A stretch of 8,690 nucleotides of DNA from Malacoplasma sp. (lineage in GTDB: Bacteria; Bacillota_I; Bacilli_A; Mycoplasmatales; Mycoplasmoidaceae), in assembly GCA_029258015.1 (NCBI GenBank), contig JARHZT010000007.1, positions 1-8,690 of the forward strand, in the 5' to 3' direction. Below, piece by piece: positions 1 through 7,917 of the stretch; within the stretch, counting starts at the first letter, position 1, and every line of letters begins with the position of its first letter. A program made the translations under genes and the position numbers. Under the pieces are notes generated by a model that was not told the origin of the DNA, made no database searches, and worked only from the letters and a program-made list of their open reading frames with translations.

Positions 1-53
1 ACACCTAAAATTTCATAATAATTTTTACTTCTAATATTTTGCATCATTTTCAT
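1..53 (-). CDS. J-domain protein (DnaJ-like), N-terminal fragment, runs off the window
   Basis: Only 17 full codons are present. They read M-K-M-M-Q-N-I-R-S-K-N-Y-Y-E-I-L-G, with V next. The NYYEILGV string is the classic opening of a J-domain (family consensus is RDYYEILGV at the start of helix I). J-domain proteins stimulate the ATPase of DnaK/Hsp70 through a later HPD motif, which lies outside this window. Canonical DnaJ usually begins only two to four residues before this string; here the extension is about nine residues, and ATG codons 3 and 4 are alternative starts. No clear Shine-Dalgarno sequence precedes any of them. The gene is isolated behind a terminator, with no hrcA, grpE or dnaK upstream, so it may be a stand-alone J-domain protein rather than dnaJ itself. 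Confidence 0.6.
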   Translation of the reverse strand, partial: MKMMQNIRSKNYYEILG

Positions 54-130
54 TTATATATTAAAACACTTTTTACTTATTTTTTTAAAATAAAACAAAT
101 ATTCTATTAAAACTTTTACTTAAAAAAATA

Positions 131-159
131 AAAAACAACCCTATTTAAGGGTTGTTTTT
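131..159 (-). terminator. Rho-independent terminator of the lipoprotein gene
   Basis: A perfect 12-bp stem (131-142 with 148-159) encloses a 5-nt loop. It includes a GGGTTG/CAACCC core that stands out against the AT-rich background. On the minus strand the hairpin is followed by a T-rich run (positions 130 down to about 122). It lies 47 bp beyond the lipoprotein stop codon. It has T-tracts on both sides and could work in either direction, but no plus-strand gene is seen. The rest of the gap between the lipoprotein and the J-domain gene (54-130) is AT-rich, with no promoter I would defend. Confidence 0.85.
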
Positions 160-205
160 GATATGAATATTTAATAATAATTAGGATAAATTATTATTAA
201 ATTAA

Positions 206-1630
206 TTACTTTGAAGTTCCCTGATTATTGTTTTGTTGTGATTGGTCTTGACCATTTTCTGCTTGATTATTACCTCCAGATTGCCCTCCTTCATTTCCAT
301 TAGGTTGACTAGAAGGTTTTAATCATGTAGGATCAATTCCTAATACTATTTGATACGTTTGTCCATTTGGTTTATTTTTATCAACAAAAACATCAAATGT
401 TATAGAATGCATCGTTTCATTTTCTAATGCCTTTTTAAATGCAACATTTTTTATAGAATTTTTCACATTTTCCGGATTTAAAACTATAGCTTCAACAATT
501 TTATCTTTATCTTTTTTATTTTCTGGATTTTCATTTCCAGCTAATGGATGATTAAAAAATGTTTCTCATTGTTCCAATGTTCCTTGTTTTAAATTTTCCA
601 AATTCAACTCAATATTAATATTTTCTTGTGGTTGTGGTGCCCCTTGTTCAGGAACTTCTGGTTGAGTAACTTCTGGTTGAGTAACTTCTGGTGTAAAAAA
701 ATCTTTAACAATCGAACTTGGAGCAAAAATTTCTTCATTTATAATAGAAGAGTTAGAAGTATTTTTATTTCTACTATTAGTTTTATTATCTTCGTACATT
801 AAATCTGAAATTTTAATTCCATAACCTAATAAACCACCATATTTTGAGTCTTTTTCTGTTTGAAAAGCTTCAACTTGTTCAAAAATACTTTTTTCATTAT
901 CATCTTTATTACCTACATATAGTTCATATAAGTCTTCTACATCGATTTCGAATTTTTGTCCCTCCACTGAACTATCTTTATTTTTAAGTTCTTCTAATAA
1001 ATTAGTTATTTTTTTAATTTCAACTGATGTAGCAAACTTAGGAACTAAAGTAGCAGTTTTATCTTGAGTTTCTTCTTCTTTAGTTTTATTATCACCATCT
1101 TTACTTTCGACTTCTTTTTCAACCATATAAGTTACTTTTAAACCAACTTTAATTTTATTATCTTCAAATTTTACATTATCCACTTTTATATTTTGAATTT
1201 CAGCTTCTATTTCAACTTCACTAGTGCCATTATCTTTTTCATAATTAAACTCATAAATTTCATAAAATTTACTTAACACATTTGTAAAATCTTTTTGCAT
1301 TGCTTTTACACCATTTTCATTAGATGGAAAAGCTTCTTTAAATGAGTCAATTGCCTTTTTTTGAGCATCATCATTTAAATTTGGATCAAGAATAAAAATA
1401 TTATTTGATGTTGTAGTATTTCTAAAAATTGTCTGTTTCTTTGGATTAAATGTTTTTTTATTAACCTCACCTGGCTTAAAGTCCGGTTTAACAATACCTC
1501 CATTTTGACTACCAGAATTTGAACCATCACTAGATTGTGATGTTGAACATGAAGTAATTATTAATGGCGCTGCAATAGTTAAAGCTGCTGCAAACGGCAT
1601 TAACATAAATAGTTTCTTTTTTAATTTCAT
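206..1630 (-). CDS. surface lipoprotein with low-complexity ends, function unknown
   Basis: Predicted 474-aa lipoprotein. The start is the ATG at 1628-1630 because an AAGGAAGGA ribosome binding site lies just upstream, and because this start gives a clean signal peptide: MKLKKK, a hydrophobic core, then a lipobox ending ITSC with the lipidated cysteine at residue 28. An in-frame ATG at 1690 is too far upstream and lies outside the promoter. After Cys28 comes a Ser/Gly/Asn/Gln-rich tether, then a largely charged body with alternating predicted strands and helices and a very acidic/basic insert around residues 195-220. A Pro/Glu/Val/Thr/Gln repeat follows, then a second folded segment. The protein ends in a Gly/Asn/Gln-rich tail. 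Two TGA codons read as Trp, at 566-568 and in the sequence PTWLK; stopping at the first would lose about 120 residues. The stop is TAA at 206-208. It is probably anchored to the outer face of the membrane. I do not recognise the family. Variable low-complexity lipoproteins of this kind are common in mollicutes. Confidence 0.88.
656..692 (-). repeat. 15-bp in-frame tandem repeat, about 2.5 copies (PEVTQ)
   Basis: The 15-base unit ttctggttgagtaac occurs exactly at 656-670 and 671-685 and begins again at 686-692. On the coding strand it encodes the pentapeptide Pro-Glu-Val-Thr-Gln, so copy-number changes would keep the frame. It lies in the linker between the two folded parts of the lipoprotein. 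Identical DNA in both full copies points to recent slippage duplication. Confidence 0.85.
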
Positions 1631-1660
1631 ATATGAAATCCTTCCTTTTTTTATAAAAAC

Positions 1661-1690
1661 ATTATATATCTTTAAATAAAAAAAAATCAA
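1661..1690 (-). promoter_or_regulatory. sigma-70-type promoter of the lipoprotein gene
   Basis: On the minus strand a perfect TATAAT (-10) lies at 1661-1666. A TTGATT (-35) lies at 1685-1690, with an 18-bp spacer. The predicted start of transcription near 1654 leaves a leader of about 25 nt that contains the ribosome binding site. The -35 box lies inside the T-tract of the preceding permease terminator. Confidence 0.6.
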
Positions 1691-1729
1691 AAAAAATGAA
1701 CTTGTTCAAAATTATTCATTTTTACAAGT
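1691..1729 (-). terminator. probable terminator of the amino acid permease gene
   Basis: An interrupted hairpin is seen: an outer 6-bp stem (1700-1705 with 1724-1729), a small internal loop, then an inner 5-bp AT stem (1708-1712 with 1718-1722). On the minus strand it is followed after three bases by a run of eight T. It lies 14 bp after the permease stop. The stem is weak, so this is less certain than the other terminators. The same DNA contains a 12-nt inverted repeat (1697-1708) directly upstream of the lipoprotein -35 box, which could instead be an operator. Confidence 0.45.
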
Positions 1730-1743
1730 ACATTTTTTATATT

Positions 1744-3288
1744 TTATTTTTGTTTTTTAACAACAAAATAATTAATTGTTGGAAATGTTAATGTTCATAT
1801 AAAAATTGATCAAAACATAATAGCATCGTAAGCCTTATACCATTGTCAATTTTCATTTCCAAAGAATAATCCAGAGCTTGATGGTGTAAATAATGGTTTA
1901 GTACTTACAACATACATATTTTCATAAAAGAAGATAAAACAAAATACAACTAATATGAAAGTAATTGCTATTATAGATGTAAACATAAACCCTTTAACTT
2001 GCTTACATTGTTTTTTAGTATATCTATCTTTAATACCTAATATCATCGTATAAGCATATACTAAAAAGAAAATAACAACCGGTGCATTTGTTGCACTATC
2101 TAATATTGCATCATTATTCATAACAACCGATGGAATTCCGAATAATATAATATAAAACATTATTTGTATTGCATACAATGTTAACCCGCCAAGATTTTCC
2201 CTTTTTTCATTCAATTTATTAAAAAATGAATGAAACATTATTTTTTTATCTTCAACTAGTGATTCACAACTTCTTAATGTACCCATTGAAATTGCATTAG
2301 TTACAAAGATAGCACTTAAAGTAATCAAAATATTAATAGTAATACTTATACCATCTATTGCTGTTTGATTACTCTTACCTATTATTGTTGAAATTATTCC
2401 AGCAGCATCACCAGTTCCTGTTAATCCAGCTGCAATTGAAATAGATACATATACAATTGCTGAAATAATAATTGTTACAACTGCAACTAATGGTACTGTT
2501 TTTTGCGGATTTTTTACATCATTACCTAAATTACCAACAACTAAGAATGAATCAAAAGAGAATAAGATAGCAGGCAATGATAAAAATACACCTGATAAAT
2601 TAAAACTATTTGATACTGGTACACCAATAACTGGTAATCCTGTTTCTGTATTAATTCCTCCATTACCATTAATATTTGGAGTAACTAAATCAGGTCTATC
2701 TAAAATATGAGAGTTATTTGCCCCAATAAATCCTATAATAATCACTAATACTAATGGAATAATCTTAGATATTGTTCCAACTATTTGAAATTTAGCTGAA
2801 TTTTCGATTGAAAAATAATTAAAGCAAGAGAGTAATACTAATATTAACATCCCAGATAAAAATACCCAATAAAATGGTATAGGATCTGCATTTGCTCCAT
2901 TTACTGCTTTATTAATAGCAGTAAATAAACCTTCAACTGCTAAGATAGGTATTACAGAACATAATATTGAAAAATAAACACTAGAGTGAGCAATTTTAGC
3001 AAATCACCCTTGTTTCTCTCCACCTAATACACCAATTCAACCAGATAAACCAGATTTCCCTACTTTTGAAGATGATATTTCAGAGAAGCTGTATGCTGCT
3101 GATAAAGAAATAATAGATGCAAGGATTCACGAAACAATTAAGCTTCAAAAACTAAATGTATTTTCATCAATCATTTGCGCTTTTATAACACTTATATTTT
3201 TTAGAAAAATTCCAATTCCTATAACCGATCCTAAACATATGGATAGTGCTGCAAAGAAACCGATTTTTCTTGCGGTTTTTACATTCAT
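1744..3288 (-). CDS. APC-superfamily amino acid permease
   Basis: Predicted 514-aa integral membrane protein with about 12 hydrophobic segments, the usual size and count for the amino acid-polyamine-organocation family. These are secondary carriers that import amino acids with a proton or by exchange. The first segment carries the family glycine-rich motif (LGSVIGIGIF, about residues 19-28), which forms the unwound substrate site in TM1. A second family signature, F-S-F-D-S-F followed by GNLGNDVKNPQKTVP, lies at about residues 243-266. A roughly 40-residue polar Gly/Asn/Pro-rich loop before that segment is probably extracellular. The start ATG at 3286-3288 follows an AAAGGA site by a few bases. 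Seven TGA codons read as Trp, together with both TGG codons of the window; three TGA lie in the last 35 residues, so reading them as stops would remove the final membrane segment. The stop is TAA at 1744-1746. Substrate cannot be told from sequence. Mollicutes depend on imported amino acids, so a housekeeping role is likely. Confidence 0.88.
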
Positions 3289-3327
3289 AATTTTTCCTTT
3301 TTAAATTACTTTATATTGTATATAAAC

Positions 3328-3357
3328 TATATTAAAAAATATATATTTTTTAATATA
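3328..3357. repeat. perfect 30-bp AT-only palindrome at the end of the ABC-F gene
   Basis: Positions 3328-3357 form a perfect 30-base inverted repeat with no spacer, made only of A and T. It covers the last codons and the TAA stop (3350-3352) of the ABC-F gene and extends toward the permease start. It may act as a weak, U-rich terminator or RNA 3' end hairpin for the ABC-F mRNA, and it overlaps the region where the permease promoter should be. A TACAAT (3315-3320) or TATAAA (3310-3315) on the minus strand is a plausible permease -10 box, but no good -35 box is visible. Confidence 0.6.
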
Positions 3358-4888
3358 AATATTTAGAGATATCTATTATTTTTGTTGCAATAGATTCATA
3401 AAATTCTGGTTCATGAGAAACTAATAAAATAGTTCCAGCATAATTTTTTAATGTCTCTTTTAAAACTTCTTTAGCTTGAACATCTAAATGGTTAGTAGGT
3501 TCATCTAAAATAATGAAGTTTGTAGGTTTTTGAGATAACAAGCATAACTTAACTTTTGCTTGTTCTCCCCCAGATAAAGATGTAATACTTTGCATTACAT
3601 CTTTATTTGATAAACCATGTCGGGCAAGGATTGTTCTTATTTCTTTTTCATTAAATTTAGGATATACTTCTTTAACAATATCTATTGGAGTATATGAAGG
3701 ATTTTCTCATACTAAATCTTGTTCATAATATATCTTTTTAATAGTATCTGAAAAACTGAATTGTCCTTCTAATGGTTTTATTATCCCCATTAATGTTTTT
3801 AATAATGTAGATTTACCTATTCCATTAAATCCTTTAATAACTACTTTATCTTGTCCAGATATTGTAAAACTTATATTTGAAATTAATTTATTATTTGGAT
3901 ATCCAATAGTAAGATTATTAATTTCTAGTTTTTGTTGAGGTGAACAACTTATTAGATTGAAACTAAAATTTGGTTTTGGTCTCTCTTGAGCTGGAGGTGC
4001 CATTTTCTCCATTCTTTCAAGTTGTTTTCTTCTCCCTCTAGCATTTTTACTATTAGATCCTGCTATATTTCTTCTAATAAAATCTTCCATTTTATCAATT
4101 TGTTTCTTTTGTTTTTCATATCTTTTAGAATAATCATCAACCATTAATTCTTTTTGTTTTAAATATGATGAATAATTCCCTGTAAATTTTGTAAAAGTAT
4201 GGTTATTAATTTCTAAAATGTGAGTTGTAATTTTATCTAAGAAATTCATATTATGTGAAACTACTATAAAAGCTTTATCAAAAGAATTTAAATAATCTGC
4301 TAATCAATCAACGTGTGATGTATCTAAAAAGTTTGTTGGTTCATCAAGCAATAATACATCAGGTTTTTCTAATAATAGTTTAGCTAAAATAACTTTAGCT
4401 CTTTGTCCACCAGATATTTCTGAAATTCTTTTATCTAAACCAATAGCCGTAACACCTAACCCACTAGCTACTTTTTCAATCAAAACATTTAAATTATAAA
4501 AATCTTTTGATTCTAAAATAGTTTGGATTTCTACTGCTCTATCAAATTGCTTTTCATCATCAACACTTTTTTCATAACATTGAATCATTTCATTTTCTAA
4601 ATCATGTAATTCTTTAAATGCTAATTGTAAATATTCATTAATAGTTAAATCTTTATCTATATCAGCATATTGATCTAAATATCCTATATCAGTTTTATTT
4701 TCTCATTGAATTAAACCATCATCCGGAGATACTTTTCCCATACAGATTTTAATTAATGTTGATTTACCAACACCATTTTTACCAACAATCCCTAAATGTT
4801 CTTTTGGATTCAATGTGAAATTACAATTATCATATAAAGTCTTTTCACCTATTCCATAAGATAAATTTTCAATTTTTAATAAACTCAT
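3350..4888 (-). CDS. ABC-F family ATPase (ribosome-associated translation factor type)
   Basis: Predicted 512-aa soluble protein with two ABC domains and no membrane segments. This is the layout of ABC-F proteins, which bind the ribosomal E site and relieve stalling or antibiotic block. NBD1 has Walker A GKNGVGKS (residues 36-43), signature SGGQ (159-162), Walker B LLLDEP with D182/E183, and His212. NBD2 has Walker A GFNGIGKS (353-360), signature LSGGE (438-442), Walker B ILDEP with D462/E463, and His492. All catalytic residues are intact. The linker, about residues 250-305, is basic and predicted coiled coil; its text (FIRRNIAGSNSKNARGRR) resembles the YdiF subgroup of Firmicutes, but the C-terminal extension of YdiF is missing. 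Three TGA codons read as Trp (residues 62, 195, 394). The start ATG follows a TAGGA site. No convincing promoter is seen between it and the upstream terminator. A housekeeping role is more likely than antibiotic resistance, which cannot be excluded. Confidence 0.92.
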
Positions 4889-4926
4889 ATAAATTTCCTA
4901 AAATAAACAATCCTTTTAATGATAAT

Positions 4927-4965
4927 AAAAAAAGTCACTTTCTTAATATAAAAAATAAAGTGACT
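4927..4965 (-). terminator. Rho-independent terminator of the repeat-protein gene
   Basis: A 9-bp stem (4933-4941 with 4957-4965, core AGTCAC/GTGACT) encloses a 15-nt AT-rich loop. On the minus strand it is followed by seven T residues (4933 down to 4927). The TAG stop codon of the upstream gene (4964-4966) overlaps the base of the hairpin by two bases. The next gene (ABC-F) starts only 38 bp further on. Confidence 0.75.
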
Positions 4966-6397
4966 AAATTAAGTTAAATGGGTTTTGATTATTAATATAT
5001 CAACCCTCTATATAAATTCTTGTTTTCTTAAGATTGTTAGTTTTATCTTTTCATGAATAATTATCATTAGGTAAAATCATAGCATCTACATAAGCTTTAT
5101 ATGAAGAATCAAATTTCTTGGCAAATCTACCAAAAAAAGCTGAATCTTTTATAAAGTTATCTATTTTTAGATTCTTGTGTTTTTTCTCGAAAACATTTTT
5201 TATCATTTCATAACTTTGGTCATCAAATATTTTTTCTTTAATATCATCGCTATAAAAAAATTCTTTAGATCATCACAATTGCAACACATATGAATCACAA
5301 TACTTAACATTACTTATTGATTCTTTACCTGATAGATTATCTAATTTTACTCAAATGTTTTTATATTTAGTACCATCTGGAAAATATGAATCATTATTAG
5401 CTTCTACTTTCATTAAAGTACTATATTTATCATTTTCATATTTAAATATATTTTTAAAAACTAAATTTACATTTTGATATTTGTTTTCATTAAATAAATT
5501 TTTTATAAATGAATCTACATTAGTTTTGTCTTTGAAATATTGTTTTAAATATTCAAGGTTTAATACATTAATCTCAAGTTTGTTTTTATAAGTATCAATT
5601 AATGGAGCTTTAGCAAAACTTTCATTAATACTTTTTATGTTGATATATACAATAATTTCTTTTTCAAAATTTGTACCATCATTTCAAAAGTGATTTTTTT
5701 CTGGTAAAGCTAGTATTTTAATTGTTGCTGTGTTTTTATTAATAAGTTTGAATGAATCATTTTGAATTTTAAGATTAGCAAACTTAATCACATCACTATT
5801 AATTAAATTTTCATAGTTTAAAAATGCTTTTTCGTTTTCTGCTATAAATTTTTTTAAATTATCATTATCAAATGTTTTTAGCATCATTGCTTTTTTAAAC
5901 TTTAAATAAGAAGGTACAAACGCATTTCAAACATTTATGTTAGCATTATGGTTTACTTCTACATTTTCAAATGGAATTAATAAGTTTTTAGCTGTGTTTG
6001 TATAATCAGATCAATAATATCCTTCTTTAGGTTTTATTTGAAACATTGCACAATATACTTTTCTATTATCAATAATCTTTTCAACTGTTTGATTTTTAAT
6101 AATATCTATATCTACTGTGTTAAATGGTTTAAAATCATCATTTATGTTTTTTTCTATTTCAATATATTTTTCATAATCAAAAATAGCTTTATTAAAACCT
6201 TCTAAAGTGTTTTCTGATATTTCAAATTTATGTTTATACACATAATCTTTAGCAAAGTAAGACTTTTGAACTTCTTCTTCTTTGTTTAGTTTATCAATTC
6301 TAAAATTATTATTATCTAATTTAACGACAAAAGGAATAGTGGAACCTAGTGAAAGTGCCCCAGACATACCATATAATAAGATTTTTTTAGAAATCAT
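4964..6397 (-). CDS. secreted or membrane-anchored protein with four ~105-aa repeats, function unknown
   Basis: Predicted 477-aa protein of no family I recognise. The start ATG at 6395-6397 follows a strong GGAAGGAG site by 8 nt. The N-terminus (MISKK, then a hydrophobic stretch to about residue 26) is a signal peptide or signal anchor, with no lipobox cysteine, so it is not a lipoprotein. The rest is hydrophilic and should lie outside the cell. The body contains four divergent repeats. Each begins with an F-rich helical stretch (near residues 48, 160, 261, 380) and ends with the motif [WF]-x-D-x-T, then basic residues and a beta-like strand. The motif threonines are T133, T242, T343 and T453, spaced 109, 101 and 110 residues apart. 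Eight Trp codons are all TGA, so under the standard code this gene would look like several short fragments. It sits between the ATPase and the ABC-F gene with its own terminator. A surface or adhesion role is a guess from location only. Confidence 0.85.
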
Positions 6398-6498
6398 ATT
6401 AATAGCTCCTTCCCTTTTATAAAAACTTTGTTCTATTCCTTAAAGGATACACATTATTTTAATATATTTTTTTAAAAAATATTAAACATATTAATAAA

Positions 6499-6525
6499 AA
6501 AAGAATAAGACATGCTTATTCTTTT
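6499..6525 (-). terminator. Rho-independent terminator of the AAA ATPase gene
   Basis: A perfect 11-bp stem (6499-6509 with 6515-6525, AAGAATAAG/CTTATTCTT core) encloses a 5-nt loop. On the minus strand it ends in a T-tract (6502 down to 6496). The TAA stop of the upstream gene (6524-6526) overlaps the 5' arm by two bases. The remaining 100 bp up to the repeat-protein start hold its ribosome binding site and only a weak promoter candidate, TAAAAT on the minus strand at 6456-6461. Confidence 0.85.
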
Positions 6526-7678
6526 AATGTATTGTATCTAGATTGCTTTCTAATTTAATTTTGCTATTCCCTTTTTCATCTTTTTGAATATCAAATATAT
6601 TGATATATTTAGAGTTATAAATTTTCATCTTATTGAAAAAGTGATTATTTAAAGCAAACAATTGAAAGTTAGTACCATTAATAGATTCTTTTTCAAATGC
6701 TTTAATAATTTCAAAAAATATTTCCAATTGAATATTACTTGCAAAATCATCTATAAATAAAATTGCATCTTTTTTTCTATAACGATTAAATAAAACTATA
6801 AATAAAAATAGTTTTACTTCCCCTTTAGATAATTTAGATGAATTTATTACTTTAAGCATTTCATGTTCACTATCTTTTGAAATTAAATTAATACTATAGC
6901 TTCCTGTTAGTTTATTATGATATTCAAGTTTGAAATCATCAATATTAATTTTTACTCTTTTTAATAAATCTAAAATATCTTTTTTACTATTTAATAATTC
7001 ATCATAAGGGAATGAAAAGTTTTTAAATCCTAAAAAGTCTTTATATTCAAAAAACTCTATCTTTTTTAGAATTTCAGTAAATTCTTTCATATATTCTGCT
7101 TTTGATATGTTTGAGATATATGAAATAATTGAATTCTTTTTATCTATTCCCTTAAATGAAGGATTATATTCAATTTCTAAATCTTCATAATTAACTATGA
7201 CTTCATACATAGTTTCTATTCTTTCATCAATCTCATCATGATCTATAAGTTCTTTATCAAATAATTCAATTCATTCATCTAATAAACCATTTATCTTATA
7301 TGAAAGCTTTTCATATAGACAGTAGTGTTTATTAAATGCTCATTCATATTTATAAGAGAACTCACCACTATCAAAAACAATTTCAACTTCTGTAAAGTTT
7401 TTACTTGAAGTTAGGAATTGAGTGCATATATTAGGGTTAAAATGATCTCACATTCTTTCACCAGACAATACAGATAAATCATCACCAAAATAGATTCATC
7501 TTCTCATGTAGTATATTGTAGTTTTTAATAAATCAAATATTGCAGTTTTACCAGTACCTGGTACTCCAAATATTAAATTAATTTTCTTTTTTGCTTCTGT
7601 GTCTTCATTAGAATATACAACTATATTTTGTTCATCTAAAAAACAAGATGAATTTTTAAACTTTATACTTTTAATCAT
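6524..7678 (-). CDS. solitary RecF/AAA_13-like P-loop ATPase, role unknown
   Basis: Predicted 384-aa ATPase. Walker A is FGVPGTGKT (G38-T45, Lys44). An ABC/SMC-type signature LSKGE lies at 283-287, and Walker B is ILFIDD with D310/D311. NNH at 344-346 stands where a switch histidine would be. This order, with a split P-loop half and signature half, is that of the RecF/SMC/OLD/AAA_13-AAA_15 group, in which two subunits sandwich ATP. The DD in place of DE matches RecF and AAA_13 (PrrC-like) proteins. The middle (about 110-280) is charged and helical but too short for a long coiled coil. No nuclease domain or partner gene is evident. The start MIKSIKFKN (7676-7678) fits the usual N-terminal strand of this group and follows AGGTG; the in-frame ATG at 7729 lies inside the tRNA terminator and is rejected. 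Four Trp codons are TGA. Relatives include repair and anti-phage ATPases, but nothing here settles which role applies. Confidence 0.8.
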
Positions 7679-7719
7679 GTTTGCACCTATATATATTTTA
7701 TTAGAAAACAAACAATAAA

Positions 7720-7752
7720 AAAACACCACTAATAAAGTTTTAGTGATGTTTT
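7720..7752 (-). terminator. Rho-independent terminator of tRNA-Arg
   Basis: A 13-bp stem (7720-7732 with 7740-7752) has a single G-U wobble in the RNA and a 7-nt loop. On the minus strand it is followed by a T-tract (7723 down to 7717). It starts 11 bp after the CCA end of the tRNA. Confidence 0.85.
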
Positions 7753-7763
7753 GAATAAATAAA

Positions 7764-7839
7764 TGGCGCGCCTGAAGAGATTTGAACTCCTGACCCTGCG
7801 CTTAGAAGGCGCATGCTCTATCCACTGAGCTACAGGCGC
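7764..7839 (-). tRNA. tRNA-Arg (anticodon TCT)
   Basis: The 76-nt cloverleaf is complete. The acceptor arm GCGCCTG pairs perfectly with CAGGCGC, followed by discriminator G and an encoded CCA (7764-7766). The D-arm contains TAGCTCAGTGGATAGAGCA. The anticodon arm is TGCGC-CTTCTAA-GCGCA, placing TCT at the anticodon, so it reads AGA (and AGG by wobble). The T-loop is TTCAAAT. AGA is the main arginine codon of AT-rich mollicutes, so this is expected to be the major arginine tRNA. It has its own promoter and terminator. Confidence 0.97.
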
Positions 7840-7851
7840 ATAACATATAAT

Positions 7852-7879
7852 ATTATATAGAAAAAATCGCTAATATCAA
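7852..7879 (-). promoter_or_regulatory. sigma-70 promoter of tRNA-Arg
   Basis: On the minus strand TTGATA (7874-7879) and TATAAT (7852-7857) are separated by 16 bp. The -10 box ends 12 bp before the first tRNA base at 7839, which fits a short 5' leader removed by RNase P. It is the best promoter in the window. Confidence 0.85.
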
Positions 7880-7917
7880 ACAAAAATTATAATATTATAC
7901 ATTTAAATTATTTTTTA

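Noticed and set aside
1631..1690. Upstream in-frame ATG for the lipoprotein at 1690
   Set aside because: It would put the signal peptide deep inside the protein and ignores the AAGGAAGGA site and the TATAAT promoter between the two ATGs.
3350..4888. Calling the ABC-F gene an antibiotic resistance determinant
   Set aside because: Both ABC domains are ordinary for the family and the linker looks like a housekeeping subgroup; resistance cannot be inferred from this sequence alone.
1744..6397. Clusters of short open frames that look like decayed pseudogenes
   Set aside because: The fragments lie in one frame per gene, are separated only by TGA, and join into complete proteins with all motifs intact. 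This is code 4, not decay.
7679..7729. Upstream in-frame ATG for the ATPase at 7729
   Set aside because: The extra 17 codons overlap the tRNA terminator hairpin and lack a ribosome binding site, while the ATG at 7676-7678 has AGGTG and gives the usual N-terminus.
7764..7839. tRNA-Arg as an attachment site for an integrated element
   Set aside because: I looked for a second copy of the GC-rich tRNA 3' end in the window and found none, and there is no integrase or other mobile-element gene.
7888..7899. Terminator for the cysteine hydrolase gene at the AT palindrome
   Set aside because: The hairpin is only 12 nt of A and T with no loop and a short T-run, too weak to call a terminator.
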